DNA of 64,000 nucleotides from Maylandia zebra. Lineage: Eukaryota > Chordata > Actinopteri > Cichliformes > Cichlidae. Below the pieces are notes generated by a model, which did not search any database, was not told the DNA's origin, and saw only the letters and a program-made list of their open reading frames with translations. The position numbers and the translations under genes were made by a program. Position 1 is the first letter of the stretch. Each line of letters begins with the position of its first letter. The stretch covers positions 1,985,501 through 2,049,500 of the forward strand of contig NC_135187.1 in assembly GCF_041146795.1 (NCBI RefSeq), in the 5' to 3' direction. This document shows positions 33,019 to 45,232 of this stretch, in pieces.

Positions 33019-33840
33019 TGAGGACTTGAGCAGCAGAGTTCTGAATGAGCTGTAGTTGTCTGACTGATTTTTTAGGTAGACCTGTAAAGATGCTGTTACA
33101 GTAATCAAGCCTACTAAAGATGAAAGCATGGACTAGTTTTTCCAGGTCCTGTTGAGACATCAGATCTTTTATCCTTGAAATATTCTTGAGGTGATAGTAA
33201 GCTGATTTTGTTATTGTCTTAATGTGTTTTTCTAAGTTTAGGTCTGCATCCATCACTACACCCAAATTTCTCGCCTGGTTTGTGGTTTTTAGATGTATAG
33301 ATTGAAGTTCTCTGGTGACCTGTAATCGTTTTTCTTTGGCGCCAAAGACTATTACTTCAGTTTTGTTTTTGTTTAGCTGGAGAAAATTGTGGCACAACCA
33401 GTCATTAATTTCCTCAATGCATTTACCAAGAGCCTGTACAGGGCCTCGGTCTCCTGGTGACATTGTGATATATATTTGTGTGTCATCTGCATAGCTGTGG
33501 TAGTTTATTTTGTTGTTCTTTATAATCTGTGCCAGTGGGAGCATGTAAATGTTAAACAGAAGGGGTCCCAAGATGGAACCTTGGGGAACTCCACATGTGA
33601 TACTTGTCTGCTCAGATGTGAAGTTACCCATTGATACAAAATATTTCCTGTTTTCTACGTATGTTTTGAACCAGTTTAGTACAGTTCCTGAGAGACCTGC
33701 CCAGTTCTCCAGTCGTTTGAGTAATATGTTGTGGTCTACTGTATCAAATGCTGCACTGAGATCCAGTAAAACTAAGGCTGACATTTTTCCACTGTCTGTA
33801 TTCAGACGTTTGTCATTGAACACTTTGGTCAGCACTTTGG

Positions 33841-34110
33841 TAGTACGACTTTGCTAAGCTACAGAGCTGCCCCGCTTGATGGATTGTCGGAGCATTACAG
33901 CTACCGTAGTCAGGAGCCTCGCGGAGTGATACGTACTGTGCTTCAACGTAATATTACAGTATTGTGTGTGTGTGTGTGTATAAGGACCATAAATGGCACC
34001 TGTAAGAGACGTGGTTACGAAGCGGATTTCAAACTCCAGGCTGTCAGTCACGCAGTAGAAGTTCGGAACAGTGCAGCTATGAAATCTGTCTCTTTGTTGT
34101 TGCGCTCAGC
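33841..34110 (+). mobile_element. Pogo/Tigger-like element, right fragment with HTH remnant
   Basis: It continues the fragment at 26884-27000. The first part matches gene C's pogo-like element (GATGGATTGT(C/T)GGAGCATTAC, CCGTAGTCAGGAGCCTC). Further on the plus strand reads RRGYEADFKLQAVSHAVE, the start of the Brinker/CENP-B-type DNA-binding domain found at the N-terminus of pogo/Tigger-like transposases; a (GT) run precedes it. The frame ends soon after, so the transposase is dead. Confidence 0.65.
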
Positions 34111-36709
34111 ATCTTTTAGTTTACATTTTGACTGCACAATTGTGAGCTTTTTGCTATGCACAAAAACAACATAGTTTTCTTTTATTTATGGAGCATTATT
34201 ATTTAATAAATGCTGATAATTTATTTTTGAGTAATGTCTTCATGTACATCTATGCTGTATGTTAAGTGCCTGTGTGACATCTGGGACACAGCTTTGGCTA
34301 ACAGGGCTCTAGACTAATGGGCGCACTCAAATTTTTCAACTGCATCGCTTAACACCGCAGTTTTATATGTGCACTTTTTTTTTGGGGCGGGGGAAGTTGA
34401 AATCCATACAGACAATATTCATTTCTAAATGATTAACTAACAATCTTGTTCTTAAAGTACTGTGTCAATATTGTAGAAAATGTTAATCATCATCTCGGCC
34501 TCCTCTGATGACCTGTTTGCTGTTGCATGCTGCTGAAAGGCAGTGGGGAGAGGGGACACTTGGGCAGTGCATTTATTGCAGCATATAATGTGTTTTCTGG
34601 ATACACTGTGCTTTTTCAGCATTCAAAGATTGATGGCTCCGTGTCAGAGCTGGCTATGAATTTCAGACAGATCAGGCCTTAACTTAACAAAAAAGTTATC
34701 AATAGTTCTTTTCATCTTTTCTTATTACCCACAGCTACATCCACTTCTGTCAGGCCTAGGCTGCTCACTACGGCTGGGTATCATCACTGATCTCTATAAT
34801 CCATTCGATTCCGGTTCTCAAAGTCCTGATTCGATTCAATTTAGCCTCAGACAGTCAGAAATTTTATAATTCTGATCATTTATCAGTACTGACACATGTG
34901 AGACTTCATCAGAATTGTGAACATCACAGCAGATCGCTTTGTGTCAAAGTAACTGAGAATAAAACACAGAAAAACATGAAGGAGATTGAAAGTTTAAATT
35001 TCTTCAGTATTGAACAGCAGAAAATAGTCTTTCTTGTCCAAGGTCATTTAAGGGGGAAAAAAAAAAGAAAAGAAAAAGACAGCGGCTGACAGCGCTGTAA
35101 ACAACAGTAGACTGGTGGGTAATAAGTGAAGGAATAATGCAGAAAACAGATTAGAGACGGGAAACTGTTCTTGAAGTACAGAGAGAGAGGGAGAGAGAGC
35201 TAGCTGTGCATGAAGTGTGATTTTTATCATGGTGGAAGCAAAACAGCAAAACTCAGAAGGAATTCATGACGATGTTCATCAAATGTGAAGCGTAGTTTGC
35301 TGCTTCTTTTGCTGCTGGCTCGCCGAATTTTGGTTGCACAGCTTCTATTTTAAACACTTGATGTACTCAGCTGCATGAAGAGCACGTTTGAGTTTCTCTG
35401 ACACAATTAAATAAAACCTGATGAAGGTCAAAGGTCGCCACTTGTATGTTGAACTACAAACTTGTCATCTGGAATTCTTTCACAATTTTTTGCAGATAGT
35501 GTGTTATTTATCATAAAGTGATTCAGAGTTATTCATACCAGAGTAACCAGAGAGGATCATATATTTTTAAATATATAACTTTCTACAGGACTGAATATAA
35601 TATCTTTATGTAAAAGTCCGGAGCCTCTGGGGAGTATCCGAGTATTTATAACATTACACAAACCAAGGGTCTCATCACAGTCTTCATGAAATGCTGGGTT
35701 TATCCATCTTCTGAGGCGAGCCTACAGAGGAGCTCTGAAGATTTCCCTGTGAGGGAGCTGCTGGTGACGATGATGAGTCCTGCTTGATCAGTATGATGAG
35801 CTTCAGTGTTCCTGTTTCTTAAATGAAGCCTCTCTCAGTGGATCAACAGAACTTGTTGATCAGAAACAGAAAGTGTTTGCTGTTGATATAATATGGACTC
35901 TATTATTAAATGAAAAGAACAAATCACACTACACTACTGAAACATTCTGCTGATGCTTTTAAAGTTTCCATGTTACCAGGCTGTAGAGGGCTCTGAAAAT
36001 GTAAACAGTTTTAGATCCATTACACTCACAGTCTTATGTTAAAATCTCAAAGGACAGCGTTATATTTTTGATATTAACAGTAACTCTTGGCCTCCTTGGA
36101 GTGTGTAGCTGATCTCATCGCTGTCTAAGAATGTATAATAAGACCTAAGGAGTGCTGAATCCTTCAATAATACAGACTATTAGAGTAACAGGTGTGTAGC
36201 ATCGCTAACACAGCTAGCAACAAGCCCCCAACACATTGCGTATGCTAGCGGCTAATCTAGCAAACAAATTAACAGTGGTTTTAGATGTTGATAAGCTGTG
36301 TGTCTTTTTCATAACAGTGACGTGGTTGCATTTACCTTAATTAAACGAGTCGTCAGTCGCGGTAAACCAGCTAAAAACTGGAGCAGCCGGGCTACGTAAA
36401 AAGTGTAGGGGGGTGTGTTTGCGGTCACGTCCAGCGGGTGTGTGGGCGGGAGCATTACACAGTCGCTCCACCTCAAGTCACTACTGCGCAGACTCTGCCT
36501 CCAAAAATGCAAGATGGCAGCCTCCACAAGCAGGATATTTTGGCTTCATTTTTGCACAATGGGAGGAGGCGGTGTCGCTTCGTCCATGTTTTCTATAGTC
36601 ATTGGTTTATAGTATGTGTGTGTACATGGCAGTAATTTTATTATGTTGTTTTCTGTATCTGTTATCATGTTACTATTTTTAAGTTTCATGAATGTGCTGC
36701 ATGAAAAAC

Positions 36710-36714
<5 letters not shown>
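34111..36714. other. Transposon-rich intergenic stretch, mostly unassigned
   Basis: No host exon is visible. A hAT-like terminus (CGGCTGGGTATCATCACTGA, about 34770) is present without a clear partner. The stretch around 36180-36600 contains GCTAGC-rich sequence and AAGATGGC motifs as in some repeats and promoters, but no exon could be supported. Confidence 0.35.

Positions 36715-36779
<65 letters not shown>
36715..36779. repeat. (GT)n microsatellite, about 32 units
   Basis: A pure GT run. Its antisense translation produces a long His-Thr repeat, which should not be read as a protein. Confidence 0.95.
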
Positions 36780-36781
<2 letters not shown>

Positions 36782-36799
36782 AGAAACACCCTGTGCCTA

Positions 36800-38340
36800 A
36801 AACTATGTGAAAGTTACCGTATATATGTTCAGTGCAGATAGACATATACTGCATATAGTTATATATGTCATACAAAAATCCACCACAGCATGGAACAAAA
36901 TACACCCACATGTAACAGTAATAGCTAAAAATGTAGCAAAAGAAACCATAACAGACAAAACAAAACCTTTCCATTGCCCAAATACTGATGTCATCCACCC
37001 CTCCAGAGGATTGTCAATTTCAGAATGCTCATGCATTTCTTTGGATAATGTTTGGAGGCCTTCCAGGGCTGTGGTTACAGAGCCGTCTGCGGCCATATTG
37101 TTGGGAATGAAAGTGCAACACATACCTCCAAACATTACACAAACACACCCTTTTTCCATCAAGAGCCAGTCTATTCTGAACTGCCATGAGTGATGAGGGA
37201 CCCAGCTGTTCGGCCAATCCCTCCATCGCATCCCGAGTCAGATTGGCCAACCTCAGAACATTGTAATGGACGTAATTAATTTGTTCAACATTCTTATTTT
37301 TAGTCACTGGGAAAAGAGCATTATAGGCATGTTTTTAAACCCTGCTGCAACCTGATCTAGTAATTTTGTGATGGTGGGCTGAGTGGCAGGCAGGAAAAAG
37401 CACCCAAAATGCAGGACTCTCAAAACAGGACTGGAACTCCAAATGCAGCTTTATTGCGGGCAAAACTTACTCGTGAAATAAAACTCAGAAAAGAGTCACT
37501 GGAGGACTGGACATAACGAACACACAGCATGTTGAGGGTACAACACGACAGAGAGCACAGGAAAACACAGGGCTTACATACACAGGGGAGTAATCAGGGA
37601 ATGAGAAACAGGAGGGAGACACAGCTTGGAGAAATTAGGCTAACGAGACGGGAGAAGTAAAACTGAACACATTGACATGAGACATGAACTTTCAAAGTAA
37701 AACAGGAAACAAGAAGCAATTTACTAAGACACAGACTTGACAGAGAGACAGAATTGACAGAAAATATGAACTGTAATACAAAATCAGATCAGCCCAACTC
37801 AAGAATCAGAACATAAATCATAATCTAGAAAAACACCAAAATACAAGACAGAGAAAGCTGGGTCAAAATGACCCAGAACCGTGACAGATGTATGATCACT
37901 CAGGACTCACCTAGGGACCCTATGGCATCTATATATGTTGGAGACTCAACAGATAAATCAAACGAGGAAGTGGACCTTTTAAACAGCACATGGCGTCTAC
38001 GCCGAGCGGTAAGCTGTCGTACCCTGTCTCCTGAGACTCTCACCCTCTTTTCACCCACAAGTATCAGCGGCGCTCCTAGGCTCACCATGCAACACAACTC
38101 AATGTTCCTCTGGTAATTCTAGCATATAGTCTGTATTCCCCACAATAATAATAGAAACCTGATCCGGCCCAGGGGTCAATATAAGTTCCATTTTCCCAAG
38201 AGGAATTAGCTTCTTGCAACCAAATCTGTGTGTGTGTATATGTGTGTATGCAGCATTTTGCATATCAGCATAAACACTTGTTAGCACCAGCGTGTGCATA
38301 TGTATTCGTGCGTGCATCACTTTTAACTGAGTCAGCGTGT
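36800..38340 (-). mobile_element. Endogenous retrovirus env remnant, frameshifted and interrupted
   Basis: Minus-strand pieces, in order from high to low coordinates: a surface-subunit C-terminal piece (38340-38100); a basic furin-like RRRRH cleavage site followed by a fusion-region stretch (about 38030-37905); then, after a 0.5 kb insertion, a heptad region, a QNRLALD immunosuppressive-type motif with a nearby Cys cluster (about 37160-37100), and a membrane segment (VMVSFATFLAITVTCGC, about 36925-36870). The transmembrane subunit is spread over two frames with a stop and at least two frameshifts, so no functional envelope is encoded. The order and spacing match an Env transmembrane subunit of gamma-like fish retroviruses; the clade is my inference. 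Confidence 0.75.
37372..37888 (-). mobile_element. LTR-like or repeat insertion inside the env remnant
   Basis: About 517 bp separate two adjacent env parts. On the minus strand it begins TGTCACGGTTCTGGGTCATT, carries an AATAAA (37450 region) and ends CCCACCATCACA, so it has TG...CA ends as a solo LTR would. Related segments appear at 44268-44520 and, in the opposite sense, 47250-47760. No matching 4-6 bp target duplication is seen, so another repeat class is possible. Confidence 0.4.
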
Positions 38341-38429
38341 AGGTGTTCATCACTTTCCTGTTCTGGTGTCTTGGGTAAACCACAGTCTGAAGCGTGCCCT
38401 GGGGTCCTGCCCTCCTCCTTTTCAGTCTG

Positions 38430-39160
38430 TTTGCGACCACTGCTACTGCTGCTCACAGTGCTGTCCACCCTGGTTCTGACTCCAATTGGGGCAGTCCTTT
38501 CTTCAGTGTCCATGCTCGCCGCAGGTGAAACCTACATCATTGCTCCTTCTGTCTCTGCCACGCCCTTTTCCTGTGCTGCCCAATCCTCCGTGTTGGTCTG
38601 TCACCGCCCTGCACAGTGTTAATGCAAAGTTATGGAGGTCAGCATTCTGTTGCTAGACCTCACTTTTCATTGGAGCTTGATGGGCGTGTCGTCACAGCTC
38701 TGTCAGCTGAGGTCTTCTGGGGATCTCCTCCTGTCTAGTGAAGCGGGCCTTGGGTTTAGTGCCCTCTGTCTCTGCTGGGTGAGGCGCCCCTCCTGCAGCT
38801 CAGTTGGGATTTTCAGGTTGTTGTTGTGGGTCAAGCTGCTGCAGAGGTTAGTCAGGGTCACGTCGAAGAGGGTAGAGGGGAGAGCAGGAGTCCAGGTCAG
38901 CTTTGGCTTCCAGGGCTTGCAGAGCAGCCTGTAATGGGGCATAAGTAGAAGAACAGACAGGGGTGGACAAACAGGAAAATGATGCACTATCTGGTGTATT
39001 ATACCGAGAGTGGAGAAGCGCCGGCCCAGGCTCTGTGTCAGCTCTCTCTCCCTCCCCTCTTTCCTCCTTCTCTCCTATCTCACTTTTAGGCGTTTCTTTA
39101 GGCAGTTCTTCTGAAGTTGCTTCCCCCCCCCCCCCCCCCCCCCCCCCCACTGCCTCTTCT
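38430..39160 (-). mobile_element. Endogenous retrovirus gag remnant
   Basis: The minus strand shows an acidic, Pro/Ser-rich stretch (TEPGPALLHSRYNTPDSASF; then ALQALEAKADLDSC and PLYPLRRDP) and, at about 38545-38500, a zinc-knuckle-like string (FTCGEHGH, stop, RKDCPN) in which the first Cys is lost and a stop interrupts. Multiple stops lie between. Polymerase sequence between gag and env is not recognisable, so an internal deletion is inferred. It is on the same strand as the env remnant and upstream of it, as expected for one provirus. Confidence 0.55.
39123..39148. repeat. Poly-C run (26 bases)
   Basis: An uninterrupted run of C, near the 5' side of the gag remnant. Such runs are length-unstable and hard to sequence, so the true length is uncertain. 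Confidence 0.9.
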
Positions 39161-40235
39161 ATCCACATCGTCAGATACCTTTTTAAAAATATAATCATCT
39201 CATCTTTTCTCTAATCTAATTCAACTAATTTCCATATCAATTTATAACTCACTCATGTTGGTCAGTCAGCGGAAAACATCCCACATTTTTACTATCTTAA
39301 CAACTAAATTATCTGATCATTGGTTGGTCATACCAGTCTCTTTTACAAAAGTCACATTGTTGTCCTGCAACCTGGAGAGTTATCTGTCAGCAGTAAACAA
39401 ATCTAACATTTAATAACAAGTGTTCAGTTTCCCTGCTTTAGTATTGCTGAGAGATATTGACGTGTTCTTAAGTGTAAGGTGATCTTCATTGCATGTGTGT
39501 GCGTTAGTTGGCAGGTTAATAGTATGTGTTCAGTGGAACTACTCTCCCCTTGCTCGTTTTTTTCCCCCCCAAAAAATGCATCTCCTTAAAAGGTGCCTTT
39601 CTTTTGTTCAATAACACTTTTGATCCGTCTATCCACATTTTAACACGTCTCTTTCATCACTCATTCTACTCACATCAGCTGAGTTCCTTCAGGCTGCCAC
39701 ACACACTCTTCACATCACTGCATTCCTCAGCATAATGATTCATAATGATTTTACTTAATGATACTATTTTTCCCCCTTTCTATTTTTCAGCATTTCTTTT
39801 ACTTCCCTTTTTGCCTCTTCACCCTGTGTTTTAGGCACTTTTCCCCGTGCAGTCACGCAGACTTCCTCCCCTAACTTGTCTTCCACCCAGAGCCAATCTC
39901 CACTTCCTCTCTCGCCTTCATGGCCGACTGCCTTCTCCTCTCCAAGAATGTGACATGATGCCTGTCAAATTCTACTCGACACACACACAGCTGCGGAGAT
40001 CAACCATGCCAATCTAATCTGCCTCTTTTTCTCAACGCAGCTGCTATTAAACAACACAAAATAATTCACTCGCCTGTGGGACGGGTCACAACATATCGGG
40101 CTCTTAAAATCCTTTTAATTTAAACAGTCACCGTAAGTTTTACACTGTTTGGCAAGCAGACATCAACCTGTGGTTATTAACAAACGACTCTTGCTCTGTG
40201 CTATTCTAGAATGGTTTGAGGGTTCTCAATTCTCA
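39150..40235. other. Unassigned stretch between ERV remnant and L2
   Basis: This may hold leader or LTR sequence of the minus-strand provirus, but I found no TG...CA pair, primer-binding site or frame that supports it. Confidence 0.3.
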
Positions 40236-40239
40236 GGTT

Positions 40240-43010
40240 ATAAACCTAGACCTGCAGACGCCGCTGGTCCGACACTACATCCAGATGCCAGGCCCCTGTA
40301 GCTGGTGCAGCCGAAGATAGCGTAGGCCCTGCCAGCTGTTCCCCGGCAGACCCCAAGCAGCTGGGGAAAGAGGGCGGCTGGGCGACGGTGTGGAGGAAGT
40401 GTAGTCTTAAACAGAAGCCCCAGGTACACCACCAACCCGTTCATGTGTCTAACCGTTTTTCCCCACTCGGCGACACACCCACTGGGGGTCAAACTCTGGT
40501 AATTGGTGATTCTGTTCTCAGACATGTGAAGCTAGAGACACCGGCAACCATAGTCAGTTGTCTTCCAGGGGCCAGAGCAGGCGACATTGAAGGAAATTTA
40601 AAACTGCTGACTAAAGGTAAACGTAAATACAGTAAAATCATAATTCACGTCGGCAGTAATGACACCCGGTTACGCCAATCGGAGGTCACTAAAATCAATA
40701 TCGAATCGGTGTGTAACTTTGCACAACAATGTGGGACTCTGTAGCTTTCTCTGGTCTCCTCCCCAATCAGACCAGCAGTGACATGTTTAGCCGCATGTTC
40801 TCCTTAAATTGCTGGCTGTCTGAGTGGTGTCCCAGAAACGATGTGGGCTTCATAAAAAATTGGCAAACCTTCTGGAGGAAACCTGGTCTTGTTAGGAGAG
40901 ACGGCATCCATCCCACTTTGGATGGAGCAGCTCTCATTTCTAGAAATATGGACAAATTTATTAAACCCCCCAAAATATGACTATCCAGAGTTGGGACCAG
41001 GAAGCAGAGTTGCAGTCTTACACGCCTCTCTGCAGCTTCTCTCCTCCTGCTACCCCCCCAAAAACCCATCTCCATAGAGACTGTGTCAGCTCCCAAACAG
41101 ACAAAAAACAAACTAAAAACCAGCAACAAACAACTTAAACATAAACAATCACAAAGAAAGAACAATACAGTATCCACATCTGAACCAAAGAGTAAAACAG
41201 TGAAATGTGGATTATTAAATATTAGGTCTCTCTTCTCCAAGTCTCTGTACATGACTGAATAATTGATCAACAAATCGATTTACTCTGCCTTACAGAAACC
41301 TGGTTGCAGCAGGATGATTATGTTAGTTTAAATGAATCAACACCCCGAGTCATTCTAACTACCAGAAACCTCGAAGCACAGGCCGAGGGGGCGGTGTGGC
41401 AGCAATTTTTCACACCAGCCTATTAATCAACCAAAGACCCAGACAGACTTTTAATTCATTTGAAAGCCTGATGCTTCGCCTCGTCCACCCCAGCTGTGAA
41501 ACTCAGAAACCAGTCTTACTTGTTATCATCTATGGTCCACCTGGGCCTTACACAGAGTTTCTGTCTGATTTCTCAGACTTTATATCTAATTTAGTTCTGA
41601 GCTCAGATAAAATAATTATTGTGGGTGATTTTAACATCCATGTAGATGCTAAAAATGACAGCCTCAACATGGCATTTAATCTGTTATTAGACTCAATTGG
41701 CTTCTCTCAAAATGTAAAAGAACCCACCCACCACTTTAATCACACTCTAGATCTTGTTTTAACATATGGCATAGAAACGGAACATTTAACAGTGTTTCCT
41801 GAAAACCCTCTGCTGTCTGATCATTTCCTGATAACATTTACATTTACAATAATTGATTACACAGCGGTGGAGAGTAGACTTTATCACAGTAGATGTCTTT
41901 CTGAAAGCGCTGTAACTAAGTTTAAGAATATAATCCACCCACTGTTATCATCTTGAATGCCCTGTACCAACACAGAGCAGAGCAGCTATCTGAACGCTGC
42001 TCCAACAGAGGTCGATTATCGTGTTAATAATTTTACCTCCTCACTACGTACGACTCTGGATACTGTAGCTCCTGTGAAAACTAAGGTCTCTAATCAGAAG
42101 TACCTGACTCTGTGGTATAATTCTCAAACACGTAGCCTAAAGCAGATGACTCGTTTGCTGCTTTATAAGAAAGCCCTCCGCAAAGCCAGAACATATTACT
42201 GATCGTCATTTTAATCTTAAATATGATCAACCTATCTCTAATAATCAGCTATGTACCACAGGCCTTCAAGCTGGCTGTAGTTAAACCTTTACTCAAAAAG
42301 CATCTCTAGACCCAGCAGTCTTAGCTAATTATAGGCCAATCTCCAACCTTCCTTTCATATCAAACATCCTTGAAAGAGTAGTTGTCAAACAGCTAACAGA
42401 TCATCTGCAGAGGTTTATTTGAAGAGTTTCAGTCAGGTTTCAGAGCTCATCACAGCACAGAAACAGCTTTAGTGAAGGTTACAAATGATCTTCTTATGGC
42501 CTCTGACAGTGGACTCATCTCTGTGCTTGTCCTGCTAGACCTTAGTGCAGCGTTCGATACTGTCGACCATAATATCCTATTAGAGCGATTAGAACATGCT
42601 GTAGGTATTACAGGTACTGTGCTGCAGTGGTTTGTATCATATCTATCTAATAGACTCCAGTTTGTGCATGTAAATGGAGAGTCCTCTTCACACACTGAGG
42701 TTAGTTATGGAGTTCCACAGGGTTCAGTGCTAGGACCAATTCTGTTTACATTATACATGCTTCCCTTAGGCAGCATCATTAGAAGACATAGCATAAATGA
42801 TCACTGCTATGCAGATGACACCCAGCTCTATCTATCCACGAAGCCAGATAACACACACCAATTAGTTAACCAATTAACAATTAACTAATTGCATTAGTTA
42901 AATTGTCTTACATACCTAAAGACCTGGATGGCCGCTAACTTTCTGCTTCTTAATTCAGATCAAACTGAGGTTATTGTACTCGGCCCTGAAAATCTTAGAA
43001 ATATGGTATT
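40240..43010 (+). mobile_element. L2 LINE with ORF1 esterase, endonuclease and RT parts, decayed
   Basis: In order: ORF1 (about 40388-41076) with an SGNH-esterase layout, [11 protein letters not shown] (nucleophile GDS), [13 protein letters not shown] (GxND) and [12 protein letters not shown] (DxxH), broken by a frameshift at about 40743; APE endonuclease (about 41265-41950) with CLTETWL, IIIVGDFNIHVD and LLSDHFLI; reverse transcriptase (about 42230-43000) with [33 protein letters not shown] and [11 protein letters not shown]. Part of the linker between endonuclease and RT is deleted near 42200, stops occur at 41954 and 42886, and the 3' end after DQTEVIVLGPENLRN is missing. Dead copy; it is the reference for recognising the antisense ORF1 pieces in genes A and B. 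Confidence 0.9.
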
Positions 43011-43944
43011 TCGAAAGTTTTAAGAGACATCGTTGACTGGAAAAGTTCTCCGCCAGTTTCTTCATCCCACAGGGATTCTGTTAGGCTATGCCCACTGTGG
43101 ACCTGCATAATGCCAGCAAGGACAGGAATCCTAAAGTAAGCATCCAAATACTCTTCTTCCTTCTAAATTGGTGCAATCGAGGATGATTTTCTTGATAGGG
43201 TATGGCATGAAAAGGTCAAAAGAAGACTTGATGTGTTGTGCATGAGTAACTGCCAAGCGTGTAGGTCCTAGGGTCATCCAAATCACATTGGCAGCCATGA
43301 GGGGGGGGGGTTCATTTCTTGAGCAGGAAGACTATTCAGTTTTTGCCTTGTTTTGACATCCATACAGTGTTATTTGCAAGCTGCTGAGAGTCTGGCCCTA
43401 TAGCTGGGTGCTCACAGGCTCATCCTGAGGCTCTCTGACTCTTCCAATATCAACTGTAACACAGTCTGAACAGAGAATCACTTTGCCATCTTGATCAGTT
43501 GTGGTATGGAACCACAATGACAGAGATATTTGTAGTTTCATGCCTCCAAGATTCGTTCCTGCAAGACAGAGGGTGAAATGTGCGGGAATGTGGGTGCAGA
43601 ACAGTGTTGGTTGCTCCAATTTTGCAGCAATGTTGTAACCTTGTGTGGGAACAGCACTGATGGGTCACACCTGGGTCAATTCACATGCTTTTCTCTCTCT
43701 CTCACACTCACACACACAGATCATTTTCACTAGCCACGGGTCCAGTGGACCTGAAGACCCTGTATGTGGTGCAAATGTGAAAGGGGCGGGAGGTCAATGT
43801 GAATGTTTTCTGAGTTATGTTCCTCACTGAAAATGAGTCACAGCCAATTAATCTTAATTTGAGAAAATAATTATTTCTATAATTTTTCTTAAGCTAAAAA
43901 CTGAAAACGGTTCATGTGGACCCAAAGCCCTTATAAGGGGTAAG
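43011..43944. other. Unassigned stretch
   Basis: No gene is recognised. A 10-base G run occurs near 43301-43310 and a (TC/CA)-rich patch near 43691-43722. The 61-73-codon frames here lack domains. Confidence 0.35.
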
Positions 43945-44110
43945 TCAGACAGCTTTGAAGAGAAAACGCAGAGGAAGTAAAACTAGAAGAGAGACACAGT
44001 TCTTCTGACACGTCACAATGTGTGAAACTGTGAGTTATGTACAAATGAAAACAGCATTCAACAAGATCTGAAGTTCAGTTTCATAAATTTAAAACACTGA
44101 AATTAAACTG
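43945..44110 (-). promoter_or_regulatory. Inverted copy of the gene B upstream/5' UTR region
   Basis: Reverse complement matches 13480-13625: CTGAACTTCAGATCTTGTTG, then AACTCA(C/G)(A/C)GTTTCACACAT, GTGACGTG, CTCTCTTCT(A/G)GTTTTACTTCC and TTCAAAGCTG(T/C)CTGACT. Homology stops at 43945, just before the position of the 5' UTR end, so no first exon is attached on the minus strand. The upstream part continues at 47150-47225 after a transposon nest. Confidence 0.75.
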
Positions 44111-44748
44111 AGACATTATAATAACATAAAAATATAAATGACAGAAACAGTTCATTAAAATACCTCCAGAAAGTTTCTATTTTTAATATTGTCTATAATA
44201 TCACAGAGATAATAAGGGTTAACTCAGCAGTTGCAATATGTACATAATAACATGGCCTTGTTGTCATGTGTGGCTGTGTGGCAGGATGTAGGACCTGAAC
44301 GCAAGACTCAAACATGGGAAGTTAACTGAAAACGGCAGCTTTATTCCTGGAAATAATTCTACACTTTTGCAGAAAACCAAACCGAAATAAAGGAACTAGA
44401 AATGAGAAACTCAAACCAAAAAACAAAGGAACTAAGAAACTAAGAAACTACATTGGGAAACAGAGTGCTAGCAAATTACTAGGAGCATGGAGGTAACACA
44501 CAGCAAAGAGGGTGTACACTGAAAAAAAGAATATGTTGGATTTACTTAATTCAGTAGTGGCCAGTATTTGCAGACAGATGTTTTGCACGGGCAGTTATTC
44601 ATAGGGCTGCTCAATTAATCGAATTTTAATCACGATGACGATCTGGGCTTTCAACTATCATTAAAAATGACTGAGCCGATTATTAGCCCCTCCCTCATGC
44701 TTTACTCTCGCACTGCTCCGTGTGGCAAAGCGTCACAACAATTAAGAG

Positions 44749-45068
44749 CGGCGGTCCCCAACCCCCGGGCCTCGGACCGGTACTGGTCCGTGAGTCGTTT
44801 GGTACCGGGCCGCGAGAGTAGAGGCTCAGGTGTGAAATGTATGGTTTTCAGGGTTTTTATCGGTTTTCAGCGTTATTTTGTTATCGTTTTTATCGTTAAC
44901 TCTGTTTTCCTGGGTCTTTTGACGTGTGTTATGAATAAATCTTCATTTTTTCGGTACCGGTACTGGTTTTATTTTGTTGCATTTATCCGCAACACCTTAA
45001 AGGCCGGTCCGTGAAAATATTGTCGGGCATAAACCGGTCCGTGGCGCAAAAAAGGTTGGAGACCGCTG
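44749..45068. mobile_element. hAT MITE nested in 44602-46179
   Basis: TIRs CGGCGGTCCCCAACC and, in reverse complement on the right, CAGCGGTCTCCAACC. Perfect 8-bp duplication ATTAAGAG (44741-44748, 45069-45076). Internal GGACCGGT/ACCGGTCC units flank an AT-rich core. 320 bp, no transposase. Confidence 0.9.
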
Positions 45069-45232
45069 ATTAAGAGGACCCGAGGGAAGCTCGGAAAGCT
45101 AAGCAGAAGTTATTTGGAGAGGAGAGTGACTGCTGTTGGTTGAAAAGAGAGGTAAAAAAAAACTTCAGTGGTGTTGCACACTATTTTATATTATTTTTTT
45201 AAAGTCATTATTCAATACATTGTTATTGTTAA

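Larger units (their letters stand above)
27001..33840 (-). mobile_element. L2 LINE (outer), interrupted twice
   Basis: Minus-strand element with a 3' end at 27001 (AAGGCAAGGCAAGCCAAG) and 5' truncation at 33840. A 4-bp TAGT flanks it (26997-27000, 33841-33844). The reverse transcriptase frame (33835 down to 33022) reads [40 protein letters not shown] and YADDTQIYI, then stops being L2 where a second L2 is inserted. Its frame resumes at 29327-29202 (SPALRSLHWLPVRQRIDFKV) and, past a hAT insertion, at 27486-27262 (SDLLTQYEPSRSLRSSGSG). The L2 pieces appear collinear and open; the endonuclease is absent. It is therefore a young but defective copy. Confidence 0.88.

Noticed and set aside
36546..36998. 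150-codon antisense frame with a long His-Thr repeat
   Set aside because: The repeat is the translation of the (GT)n microsatellite; the rest overlaps the retroviral env remnant in another frame.
40767..41273. 168-codon minus-strand frame
   Set aside because: It is antisense to L2 ORF1, which shows the SGNH-esterase motifs on the plus strand.
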